NCBI GenBank assembly: GCA_937926205.1 | Contig: CALEYL010000072.1 | Coordinates: 124,001-188,000 of the forward strand | DNA length: 64,000 nucleotides | DNA from: an uncultured Saprospiraceae bacterium | GTDB lineage: Bacteria > Bacteroidota > Bacteroidia > Chitinophagales > Saprospiraceae | Reading direction: 5' to 3' | Shown: positions 42,657 to 53,500 of the stretch, piece after piece | How positions within the stretch are numbered: position 1 is the stretch's first letter | How the letters are laid out: every line of letters starts with the position of its first letter | Program-made: the position numbers and the translations under genes | The notes under the pieces: model-generated | Seen by the model: only the letters and a program-made list of their open reading frames with translations | Databases searched by the model: none | What the model was told of the DNA's origin: nothing

Positions 42657-45487
42657 CGGGTCAGATACATGTAGCGATTTCGGTCCAATTCCCGGAAAAA
42701 CGGATCTGAAAGGTCGCGGATAAATTGGATGGCCTCGCCGGTAGATTTCATTTCCGGCCCCAGATTTTTATCTACATCCGGAAATTTATCAAAAGAAAAT
42801 ACGGGCACTTTAATGGCATAGCCGCTCGGTTGAGGCCTTATGTCAAAATCGCTGAGTTTATGCGTTCCCAGCATAATTTTGGTCGCGATTTGCAAATATG
42901 GAACCTTGTAAGCTTTGGCAATAAAAGGCGTGGTACGGGATGCCCTTGGATTGGCTTCAATCACGTAAACCTGTTCTTCTTCTCCTGATCTGGCTGGTTT
43001 GATGGCAAACTGCACATTGATCAGGCCACGGATATTGAGCGCGACAGCAAGTTTTTTGGTGTAATCCACCATCGTATTGATGGCTTCTACAGAAAGACTG
43101 TAGGTAGGCAATACGGCGGAACTGTCGCCGGAGTGAATACCTGCCGGCTCAATATGTTCCATAATGCCCATAATGTGTACCGATTCGCCGTCACAAATGG
43201 CGTCAATTTCTGCTTCCTTGGCGCGCTCCAGAAAATGATCTATCAGCACCCGATTGTCGGGCATGTTCTTATATAGATGCAAAACATGGCGCTCCAACTC
43301 ATCATCATTGATAACAATGCGCATGTTTTGACCACCCAATACGTAGGACGGCCTTACCAAAACAGGATAACCGACTTCATGCGCTACACGGAGCGCTTCA
43401 TCAGTATCCATAGCAACGCCATAATTGGGGTAAGGAATTTCAAGTGATTTCAGCAAATCTGAAAACGCACCCCGGTCTTCTGCCATGTCCATTGATGCAA
43501 AATCCGTTCCCAAAATCCGGTATCCTTTTTCGTGCAGGGTTTGTGCCAGTTTTAGAGCCGTTTGTCCGCCAAGTTGGACGATGATTCCTTCCGGTTTTTC
43601 CAGCTCGAGAATTTCTTCGAGATGTTCCCAAAAGACCGGCTCAAAATACAATTTATCGGCAATGTCGAAATCGGTAGAGACCGTTTCCGGATTGCAGTTA
43701 ATCATGATGGCCTCGTAGCCCGCGTCTTTTATGGCAAGCAGGCCGTGTACACAACAATAGTCAAACTCGATGCCCTGACCGATGCGGTTGGGGCCGGAGC
43801 CCAGCACGACTACTTTTTTTCTGTCACTAGGAACACTTTCGTTTTCTGAATCAAAAGTAGAATAGAAATAGGGCGTTTTTGCTTCAAATTCGGCCGCACA
43901 GGTATCCACCATTTTATAAGTTCGCCGAATATTCAGCTTGTAGCGCTGGCGGGTGACCTCGTCTTCCCGAATGCGCAGCAACCAGGCAATCTGAGCGTCT
44001 GAATAACCCACTTGTTTGAGTTCCAGAAAAAAGTCGGCGGGAATGTCTTCAGCTACGTTAAAACGAAGCAAACGCTCCTCCATTTTCACCAGACGCTTGA
44101 TCTGACGAATAAACCAGGGATCAATCTGGGTAAGTTTTTGGACCGTTTTTTCCGGTACGCCAAGCCGCAGAGCGTCTTTAAGGCGAAAAATCCGATCATC
44201 GCTCACTTGCTCGAGGCGCTCCAGAATATCGGAAGTTCTGATCCATTCTTTCTTATCTGCGCCAAGCCCCATTCGATTGTTTTCCAGCGACTGGCAGGCT
44301 TTTTGAAGGGCTTCGAGGAAGTTGCGACCAATGGCCATGACTTCCCCAACAGACTTCATCTGCAGGCCTAGGCGGTGATCGGCGCCGACGAATTTGTCGA
44401 AATTCCAGCGCGGCATTTTTACGATGACGTAATCCAGCGTCGGTTCAAAATAAGCCGAAGTCGTGCCGGTTATCTGGTTGTTAAGCTCGTCGAGGCTGTA
44501 GCCGATGGCCAGCTTAGCCGCAATTTTAGCAATGGGGTAACCCGTTGCTTTGCTGGCAAGCGCAGAAGAGCGGGAAACCCTGGGGTTGATTTCTACAACA
44601 ATCAATTCTTCCGTTTCGGGATGCATGGCAAACTGGATATTGCAGCCCCCGGCAAAATTGCCCAGAGAACGCATGGCCTGTATGGCCTGGTCGCGCATGC
44701 TTTGATAAGCTGTATCCGACAGCGTCATCGCCGGCGCTACCGTGATGCTGTCGCCGGTGTGGATTCCCATTGGATCAAGGTTTTCCACGGTACAAATGAT
44801 GACGACATTGTCACTGGCATCCCGGAGCAATTCCAATTCAAATTCCTTCCAGCCTAGAACAGCCTTTTCTACCAAAACTTCGTGAGTTGGCGACATGCTC
44901 AGGCCACGACGCAAAAGGGCGTCAAATTCTTCTTCTTTGTGGACAAACGCAGCGCCCGATCCTCCCAGCGTATAGGAAGGTCGGATAACGAGAGGGAACC
45001 CAATGGTTTGGGCAGCTTCTTTACCTTCCAGAAAGGAGTTGGCAATTCGCGAAGGCGCTACTGAGAGACCAATTTTAATCATGTGGCTACGAAAAGCCTC
45101 TCTGTTTTCTGTCAATTCGATGGCTTCCAGATCAACTCCAATGAGTTTGATGCCATACTTTTCCCAAACACCGCGTTGCCCTGCTTCAATGGCCAGATTG
45201 AGTGCTGTTTGCCCACCCATGGTTGGCAAAACGGCGTCAATTTTTCGATCTTCGAGTACGTGGATAATGCTCTCAACCGTCAGGGGCAGCAGATAGACAT
45301 GGTCCGCTGTGACGGGATCAGTCATAATGGTTGCAGGATTGGAATTGATCAGAGAGACTTCTATGCCTTCTTCCCGCAAAGACCGGGAAGCCTGGCTACC
45401 GGAATAGTCAAATTCACAGGCCTGGCCTATAATAATGGGACCGCTGCCAATGATGAGCACGGAACGAATGGAAGTATCCTTGGGCAT
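42653..45487 (-). CDS. carB: carbamoyl-phosphate synthase large subunit, short form
   Basis: I choose the ATG at 45487 (944 aa). The enzyme makes carbamoyl phosphate for pyrimidine and arginine synthesis. Two synthetase halves are visible: residues 1 to about 400 (IGSGPIIIGQACEFDYSG, PSYTLGGSG) and about 550-930 (GSGPNRIGQGIEFDYCC, PSYVLGGQNM), joined by an oligomerisation region. The protein ends soon after the second ATP-grasp domain (GPEMKSTGE), so the roughly 130-residue MGS-like allosteric domain of E. coli CarB (1073 aa) is missing. carA is not in this window. Confidence 0.95.
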   Translation of the reverse strand: MPKDTSIRSVLIIGSGPIIIGQACEFDYSGSQASRSLREEGIEVSLINSNPATIMTDPVTADHVYLLPLTVESIIHVLEDRKIDAVLPTMGGQTALNLAIEAGQRGVWEKYGIKLIGVDLEAIELTENREAFRSHMIKIGLSVAPSRIANSFLEGKEAAQTIGFPLVIRPSYTLGGSGAAFVHKEEEFDALLRRGLSMSPTHEVLVEKAVLGWKEFELELLRDASDNVVIICTVENLDPMGIHTGDSITVAPAMTLSDTAYQSMRDQAIQAMRSLGNFAGGCNIQFAMHPETEELIVVEINPRVSRSSALASKATGYPIAKIAAKLAIGYSLDELNNQITGTTSAYFEPTLDYVIVKMPRWNFDKFVGADHRLGLQMKSVGEVMAIGRNFLEALQKACQSLENNRMGLGADKKEWIRTSDILERLEQVSDDRIFRLKDALRLGVPEKTVQKLTQIDPWFIRQIKRLVKMEERLLRFNVAEDIPADFFLELKQVGYSDAQIAWLLRIREDEVTRQRYKLNIRRTYKMVDTCAAEFEAKTPYFYSTFDSENESVPSDRKKVVVLGSGPNRIGQGIEFDYCCVHGLLAIKDAGYEAIMINCNPETVSTDFDIADKLYFEPVFWEHLEEILELEKPEGIIVQLGGQTALKLAQTLHEKGYRILGTDFASMDMAEDRGAFSDLLKSLEIPYPNYGVAMDTDEALRVAHEVGYPVLVRPSYVLGGQNMRIVINDDELERHVLHLYKNMPDNRVLIDHFLERAKEAEIDAICDGESVHIMGIMEHIEPAGIHSGDSSAVLPTYSLSVEAINTMVDYTKKLAVALNIRGLINVQFAIKPARSGEEEQVYVIEANPRASRTTPFIAKAYKVPYLQIATKIMLGTHKLSDFDIRPQPSGYAIKVPVFSFDKFPDVDKNLGPEMKSTGEAIQFIRDLSDPFFRELDRNRYMYLTR

Positions 45488-45635
45488 TGCTGAGTGAGGC
45501 TTTGATAAATTGCGCGCAAAGATAGGCATCCCGCTTGTAATTTCCCCGATCCGGGGAACAATTCAAGCTTAATTTAATGCACAGTAGCTGTAACGACCTC
45601 GTCCGCACAGGGATTTGATGACAAAACACCAGTGT

Positions 45636-47042
45636 TTATGCCAATTCGACAACGTCGCCAAGACTTGGTATGACAACGTCTTTGAACCCTTTTGCCTGCA
45701 AGTATTCCGCAAAAAGCTCCTGACGATCAATAGTGCCATGAACAAGGAAGATTTTTTTCACTTTGCCAACCTGATTGGCAAGAAAATCAGCCATTTCATG
45801 CCGGTCTCCGTGGGCAGAAAAAGAATCCATGACCTCTATCCGGGCATTTACGATTTTTACTTCGCCGAACAACTTGAGCGTTCTGATGCCGGCTCGAAGG
45901 ATGCCCCCGGGGGTATCGGGCGCGCAATAACCAACTATGAGAATGGTGTTGCGGGGATTCTCAATATTGTTAAAAAGGTGGTGTTTGATGCGGCCAGCGT
46001 TGCCCATACCTGAAGAACTGATGATGATACAGGGCTCTTCTGACTCATTGAGCGCTTTGGACTCTTCTACTTCTTTGATGTAGTGAAGCGTATTGAATCC
46101 AAATGGATTTGGATCAATCAGCATGTATTCATGGATTTGAGCGTCGAAACACTCCGGATGGGCGCCGAAAATACGTGTTGCATTTACCGACAAGGGACTG
46201 TCGACATAAACAGGGATTTTGGGAAGAATGCCTTCCGTTTCAAATTGATCAAGGATGTAAACAATCTCCTGTGTGCGACCAACACTAAAAGCAGGTATGA
46301 TCAGTTTCCCCCTTTTTTCAATGCAGGTCTCGCGGATAATTTCAAGGAACTTATCTTTTTCTGCCGGAGCAGCGATGTGGTCGCGGTCGCCGTAGGTAGA
46401 TTCACAAATCAGGTATTCCACTTCCGGCATGGGTTGCGGGTCTTTGAGTATTGGTCGGTCCGGTCGGCCGATGTCTCCTGTGAAACCGAAATAGCGCGTT
46501 TTCCCATTTTCGTTTATCCGAAGGGTGACACTGGCGCTCCCCAGAATGTGGCCGGCATCCCGGAACAATACGTCTACTCCATTGTGCAGGGGGAACCAAT
46601 GGTCATAACTGCAACCTACAAAACACTTCAAGGCTGCGGTTACGTCGTCCATGGTATAAAGTGGTTCTTCAAGCTTTTGTTTGAGTTTCTTTTTCAAGAT
46701 GCGTTTATTGGTGAATTCGGCATCTTTTTCCTGAATTTTAGCGCTGTCCATGAGCATGATGCTGCACAGGCTGTGTGTAGCGTGCGTGCTGTAAATCAAC
46801 CCGTTAAATCCGTCTTTTAACAACTTTGGGATGCGCCCGCTGTGGTCAATATGAGCATGTGACAGAACCAGGCAATCAATTTTGGCCGGGTCGAATAACC
46901 ATTCCTCATTAAAGGACTGCATTTCTCTGTCGCCACCCTGATAGAGTCCGCAGTCGAGGAGTATGGTATAACCGTCATCAAGGGTAATCAAATGGGCACT
47001 TCCGGTAACTTCTCGCGCCGCGCCACAGAACTTAATTTTCAT
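45636..47042 (-). CDS. beta-CASP metallo-beta-lactamase-fold hydrolase (RNA-processing exonuclease family)
   Basis: I choose the ATG at 47042 (468 aa), which starts the conserved MKIKFCGAAREVTGSAHL; a near-match -7 box at 47059-47066 supports it over the ATG at 47171. The zinc motif HAHIDH is at residues 62-67. The beta-CASP and RMMBL parts follow, with SSSGMGNAGR, VGYCAPDTPGG and SFSAHGDRHEM. Family members are RNA or mRNA-3'-end-processing nucleases (CPSF73-like). The bacterial role is probably RNA decay. Confidence 0.92.
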   Translation of the reverse strand: MKIKFCGAAREVTGSAHLITLDDGYTILLDCGLYQGGDREMQSFNEEWLFDPAKIDCLVLSHAHIDHSGRIPKLLKDGFNGLIYSTHATHSLCSIMLMDSAKIQEKDAEFTNKRILKKKLKQKLEEPLYTMDDVTAALKCFVGCSYDHWFPLHNGVDVLFRDAGHILGSASVTLRINENGKTRYFGFTGDIGRPDRPILKDPQPMPEVEYLICESTYGDRDHIAAPAEKDKFLEIIRETCIEKRGKLIIPAFSVGRTQEIVYILDQFETEGILPKIPVYVDSPLSVNATRIFGAHPECFDAQIHEYMLIDPNPFGFNTLHYIKEVEESKALNESEEPCIIISSSGMGNAGRIKHHLFNNIENPRNTILIVGYCAPDTPGGILRAGIRTLKLFGEVKIVNARIEVMDSFSAHGDRHEMADFLANQVGKVKKIFLVHGTIDRQELFAEYLQAKGFKDVVIPSLGDVVELA

Positions 47043-47577
47043 AAAAAATGCTTTTGCGCTAAGGTAAGAAACTTCCAGCAAGTTTCCAGCCTGTCTTGAA
47101 GCCGACAGCTTAAGGGGCAATTGTTGAACAAAACCCTGCGCAAGTTTTATTTTTTGGTGAATTTGTTGCATCTTGCGACACCGTTCAGTGAGTGAGTGAA
47201 CGAGTAAATAACCTGAATTCGGTTTAATCTTTATTTTTATCCGGATTCAACCCTTCATACAATCCAAAATTCACTCCATGCAATTCGCCTACCCTGGTTT
47301 GCCGATGCCCGGTTTACCCTATTTATTTATTTTGTTTTCGGGCTGAGCAAAACTACTACACAACGTATTTTACACATCGAGAAAACTACACACAAAGCAT
47401 TACCTTTTATCGGTATGTGCTGCGCCGTGCGGAAGTGTGCCCTCCACATACCTGCCCGGGCTCAGTACGTTGCCCTTTTTCTGTTTGGTTTTTAGCATGC
47501 ATGGGTTAAATATTTAAAAAATTGTCTTCCACGAAAGCAGGAAAGGTTTAGGCCTTATTCTGCAAACATCAAAAATC
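47043..47577. other. long intergenic region before the giant surface-protein gene
   Basis: No gene is supported in this gap of 535 bp. A near-match -7 element TACCTTTT lies at 47401-47408, and just behind it an 8-bp perfect stem GGTATGTG (47412-47419) / CACATACC (47445-47452) with a GC-rich loop. If used, the promoter gives a leader of about 160 nt. The 25-bp segment before the ATG has no strong Shine-Dalgarno, as usual in this phylum. Confidence 0.5.
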
Positions 47578-50500
47578 ATGAAACATTTTCTGACGACCAG
47601 GAAAGGCGTAATTTGTTTCGCCAACTTCAAAACAAACTTAACTACACGAATTGTACCGATTTTACTGTTACAACTTTGCATCCCAACGACTTACGTACTT
47701 GCTCAATGCCCCGTGCCGACGAATCTGCAAACCGGCAACATAGGGCAAAACAGCGCTCAACTGAGCTGGACTTCTCAAGACACGCCAACGGATAATTGCT
47801 GGACTTTAACTGTCGCTGGCCTGGGTTTGGCCGATTGCGGCAGCACAAGTCAGGCTTTGTTTCAAACCACGGTTTGTTACATCAACAACATACCAGGTTT
47901 CAATGCCCCTGTAACGGGCATGACGGTGGTTGGCAATCAGGTAAACATCAACGTAGGCGGCCTTCCTCCGGGAACTTCGCTGCAGTGGTTTGTCAGCGAA
48001 ACCTGCGATGGTGCTGCACCGCCAAACAACGTTTCCGCCTGCGTTGCTTCTGCGCCATTCCAGACCCTGGATGCGCAGTACACGGTAGCTGCTGTGGCAA
48101 CAAAGCCAACATGCCCTTTTATTAGCCCCGGCTATGTGCCAAACGGCGCTTTCACGGTAACTGTGACGAATGGTACCACCTGTGCCGGCACATACACTGT
48201 GAATGCTACGCCGGTAGCAGGTTCTGGTCCTGCAGGTTCTACGCCTCCATTGACGACTGTTACTACCTACATCGGATTCCCTGCCGGTAACTTCCTCTTT
48301 GCTAACGCAGGAGCTGGAACGTATACGGTAACGGTAACTGAAACCGGCACGTGTAACCCGTCAACGGATCCGGTCGTGCTCAACGTGGTTGTACCGAATG
48401 GTATGGACATGATTCAGCCGCTTTTCTATGTAACGGACGTAATCGGCAACATTCTGGCCGACAACGATCCTGCCACAGCAGCAGGCGTAACGCGCAACTT
48501 CGGCAACGTACTGGTACCGGAAGGCGACTGCGGCCGTCAGGATGAATACTATGTATACGGTACGGACAACTGCGATGGCTTCATTACCTCACTGAACGCA
48601 GTAAGTGCTACGGCATCAACGGTTCCGGCTTCGATCCAACCGGGCACACAGGTAAGCGTTACGCCGGATGGTTTTGGTTTCTACCTGGTAGATGTACACT
48701 GGAGCATAGGAACGAGCACGGTATCGATTTTTGGCCGCGATGCAGCGGGCAATATCGCAAACAACCCGACAGGTCTTCAGTTGATCATGACAATCCCGGA
48801 CAACGTGGATCCGGTGGTTACGATCCTGGGCAATTCACAGTTTGTGATTCCGGTATGCGCAACGAGCATTACGGGCATCGTGACGTTCCAGGTTGAGGAT
48901 CAGTGCAATCAAGCCATAAACTTCAACAACTTAGTGGTTAACTTCGGCGGCGCAAACGGCGTGCTGAACTTCACGGGTAACAACTACCGCGAATATCTGG
49001 TAACGTTCCCTGCAGCAGGTAACTACCTGCTTTCAGCCTCTTACACAGATGCCTTTGGCAACAACGGTTTCATCGATCAGGTGATTCAGGTAACTGCAGC
49101 AGCAGTAAACCAGCCACCAACGATCCAGGCGAATGCTGAAACAGTAACGTTGACCGCTTGCCAGACAGGCGCGCAGATCGTATACAGCTTCACAATTTCT
49201 GACGACTGCGCACCGATCAACATCGCGCAGGTACAGTTCAATGGCGGTGGCTCCGGCCTTCCAAACCTGAACGGCGCTGGTTTCTTCTTTACGGATCAAG
49301 TAGGCCCGAACACGGTATACTTCGAAGTACAGGGCACGGTAGGCCCGGCAGGAACCTATTTCCCGCTGATCACTTACCAGGGCGTAAATGCCAACCCAAC
49401 GATTACGGTACTGCAGAATGCTAACCAGCCAGCAGACATCGTACTTCCTGCAATCAACGTAACGATTCCACAGTGCCAGGCAGATGTGGATGTAGTTATC
49501 CCGGTCCACATCTTTGACGATTGCGACAACCCGGTAGTACCGGCTCGCGCAAGCTTCACATTGGGCGGTGCGGCTATTACGCCGGACTTCATCAACGCAG
49601 CAGCAGGTTACTTTGAATTTGCACGCACGCTGACAGCAGCTGATAACGGTAGTTTGCTGGTAGCAACGTATACAGACGCGCAGGGCCTTGTTCAAACAAC
49701 AAATGCGCTGATCACCATTAATGAGCAACCAGATGTTTGGGCGCCAATTGTTATTTATCCTTCCCAGGATATCAATCTGGAGCTGGATGCCTGCGACCCT
49801 GCCATTACCACGGTTCCGTTTTCGGTGACGTTGTCGGACAATTGTGACAATGCGGTTGTGCCGGTCATTACGCTGAACACCGGCTTTCCTGTAGTGAACA
49901 CCGGAGGAAACAACTATGCGGCCGACCTGCCTGCCGGCAACCATATCGTCACCATTACAGCCACAGATGCGAGTGGCAATGTGCGCCAGGAGGATTTTTC
50001 AATCAACATCACTCAGGATGCAATAGGGCCCATTCTGCTGGTTTGTCAGGATACGCTCAACCTTGCGCTGAACAATGCCTGTCAGGCCCTGCTGACCTTT
50101 GATATGTTGCTTAGCGGAACCTTCGCTTGTCTCGATGCGTCGGATTTCATCATTCAGGTGGTGGACGGCAATTTGAGCAATGGTCCGCTCGTAGATGGTT
50201 GTGGCATTTTTAACTACCACATCAGCCTTCAGCCGGGCTTGTCCATTCCCGGATTTACCGAGTGCTGGGGCGTGGTGCACACCGAAGACCTTACGCCGCC
50301 GCTGCTTACCTGTCCGCCAAACACAGATCAAATCGTTTTGACGCAGTCCTATCAGGAAATAGGGGGTGCTTTGGAAACGACCGACGGAACTTTCCTTCCG
50401 GGCATTGACGTTTGCTGGCTTCAGTTTTTTAACCCGATTCCGGCGGCTGCACCACATTACTATGATGCCCGCACTTTTACGGTAACACAAACAGACGTTT

Positions 50501-53500
50501 ATACCTTTGACTTATACGATCCCAACGGAGGAGACTGGATCGGTGGGGTTTTCCACAATGAATTTATCCCTCAGAATCCCTGTCTGAATGCCATATCTCA
50601 GCAAGACCCCGGAACGCTGGCCCTTGGGCTGGGGATTAATACGCAGGGGTTCGGCCTGGTGTTTGCAAACGGGCAGGAACCCCGGTGGAGGATTTCCCTG
50701 ACCCTGCATGCCGGAGAAACGTACACTTTAGTGACCACCTCCTTTCCGGCTAATTTCACCGGAGCTTATACCTGGCGGGTTTACAGTGCCGGAAACGGCC
50801 AGATTGCAGGATTGCCTGTGCTGAATACAAGAGAGCGCCGGACGCTGTTTTGTCAGGATCAGAGCGGTGTGGTACTTTCCGGCCTTCCGGCGAATGTACC
50901 CCGCTGTTACAAAACGGATGGAGATGGCAACGTCATTCTTCCATCCAACCCACAACAACGACAACTTTACCTGCAATTGCTCGATCGCCTGGCGCTTACG
51001 GGATTCCCGAATGCCAATATGGCAACCGCACTTGGCGGCAGTATCAGCGACAATGACCGTTGTGGATTCATCGAAATCTGCGTTACGGAAACCTTGGCAC
51101 AGGATGCAACCTGCAGCGACGTCGTCATCACCCGGACCTTTACCGCTAAAGATGAACAGGACGGTGATTTTGACGGGGTCAATGATACCCCATGCAGCAG
51201 CCAGCCCAATTCGGCTGTTTGCACGCAGGAAATCCGCGTGCATATCCCGCACCGGGACGCCATCATACTGCCGCATTATACCGTGGTTTTTGAGTGTGGA
51301 GAAGATTTTGCTCAGGACGCCAACGGGAACCCGCATCCTGATGAAAGCGGCTATCCTTTAGTGCGCAGGGCTTTTGACGTTGCCGTCATCAATCAGGATT
51401 ATTGCAATCTTGCCGCCAGTTATTTCGATACACCCAGGGCAGTGGTATGTGCCCAGGGCTATAAGTTCCTGCGCCGCTGGACTTTGTTTGACTGGTGTAA
51501 CCCCGGTCAGACTTTTATCTATACCCAGACCATCAAAGTGGGAGACCTTACCCCACCTGTAGTTGCCTGCCCGGACAATGACGATAATGGCATACCGGAT
51601 GATTTGGTCTACTCGACAGGGACAAACGATTGTACGGCAGCATTTGCGGTTCCTTTGCCGGAAGTAAGCGACAATTGTTCGGAGTGGTCCGTACTGACAG
51701 AAATTGTTACCACGCTTATTAATGGAACAGATACGCAGCAAGTCGTTTTGCATACCATTCCAGTCGATGCGCCTTCGCGGTTTGTATCCGGCATTCCGAT
51801 TGGTTGCCATACTTTCCGTTACACCGTAACGGATGAATGCGGGAATGTAGCCACGAAGAGTTGCTCATTTTGTGTTGTCGACGAAACAGAACCGTTTGCG
51901 GTTTGCAACGACGACCTGAATATTTCTATTGGTGGCGACGGGCATGCCAGAATATACAAAGAAAGCATTGATGAAGGAAGTTGGGACAACTGCAATGTAG
52001 CACAAATACAGGTGCGCCGTTTGTTTACACGCGATTCCCTCTCCTGCGCTCCCATTACACCTGTTTATTCGGAATGGGGCAACTATATAGATGTTTATTG
52101 CTGTGATGTAAGTCATGAAGTTACAATCGAATTGCGCATAACCGATGGCGCAGGCAATACCAATACCTGCTGGATGAGTGTTCTGGTAGAAGATAAAATC
52201 AAGCCCATCTGCTCCGCTCCTCAGGCGGTGACCATCTCTTGTGACGAATTGCCGGCTAATTTTAATGCAGAAGATACTTTACAGGTACAAGCCTTATTTG
52301 GAAATGCCACGGCTACGGACAATTGCCCGGGCGTGGTCACCCGAGAATTAACGCCTTTATCCAGTTTGAATGAATGTGGATATGGCGTCATTGTGCGGCG
52401 TTTTCAGGCCATAGACGCTGCCGGGAATATCTCCGTTAACACATGTACTCAGTTGATTACTGTTACTTCTCTGCACAGTTACGAAATCCGTTTTCCGAAG
52501 GACGCTGCTTCGCACTGCGGAACGCCCATGCCCGATACAATCGGACACTGGAAATACGGCTGCGACCTGCTTGCAGTGAGCGTCACTGATGAGACTTTGG
52601 TGGCTTCAGAAGACGAATGTTACAAGGTCCTGCGGAAGTACCGCGTAATCAATTGGTGCGAATACAACGGCGTAGATGAACCGATCGTCATTTCAAGAGA
52701 TGAAGACTGCGACGATACACCCGGGGATGAAGCGGTTTGGGTACTTCGTCGTCCCGATCAGACTTATATAGACCGCGACAGCCTGGAAACAAATGCTAAT
52801 CCACTCGCAGGCTCCAAAAGTACCCAGTGTGATGGTTTGACCAATCCGGAGGGCTATTGGAGAACTTCGCGAAGCGTTGGATTCTGGGAATATACCCAGG
52901 CCATCAAAGTCTACGATACCATTGCTCCAAGGGTGTATTTTGTACAGCCACCACCGTTTTGCAGCTACGACAATGTAGATTGTAATGTGGAAATTGAATA
53001 CAAGTTCTTACTTTCGGAAAACTGTACGCCTTCAGACCTCGAAATGCAACTCTTTTACGATGAAGGCTTCGATGGCGTCATTGATGAAGACGTTCCGGAA
53101 GAAGGCATCGCCGGTCAATATCCTAAATTTGAAGTCACAAAGCAGTATCCCATCGGTTCGCATGCCTTTGTGCTTCAACTGACGGATGGATGCGGGAATA
53201 CTTCCCGAACCAACCTGCCATTTCAGATTGTGGATTGTAAAGCGCCGAATCCGGTATGCATCAATGGTCTTTCTATTCCGTTAATGCGTGCGGACCCCGA
53301 TACGGACGTGGATGGCGATGGCGAAATAGATACAGGCGTTGCTGTGATTCAGGCGACTGACTTCCTTGTCAGCCCTTTAAGTGATTGTATTGGCCCCGTC
53401 CGTTATTCGATTAATTTGCTGGGGGAAACGCCGGACGTCAATCAAACTTCCCTGCTGTTTACCTGTGCCCATTTAGGCCCGCAAACGGTGCAGATATTTG

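Noticed and set aside
49033..49944. 303-codon antisense frame within the giant surface-protein gene
   Set aside because: It lies opposite the codon-biased repeat region, has Cys/Arg/Tyr-rich nonsense composition and no promoter; a shadow of the sense gene.
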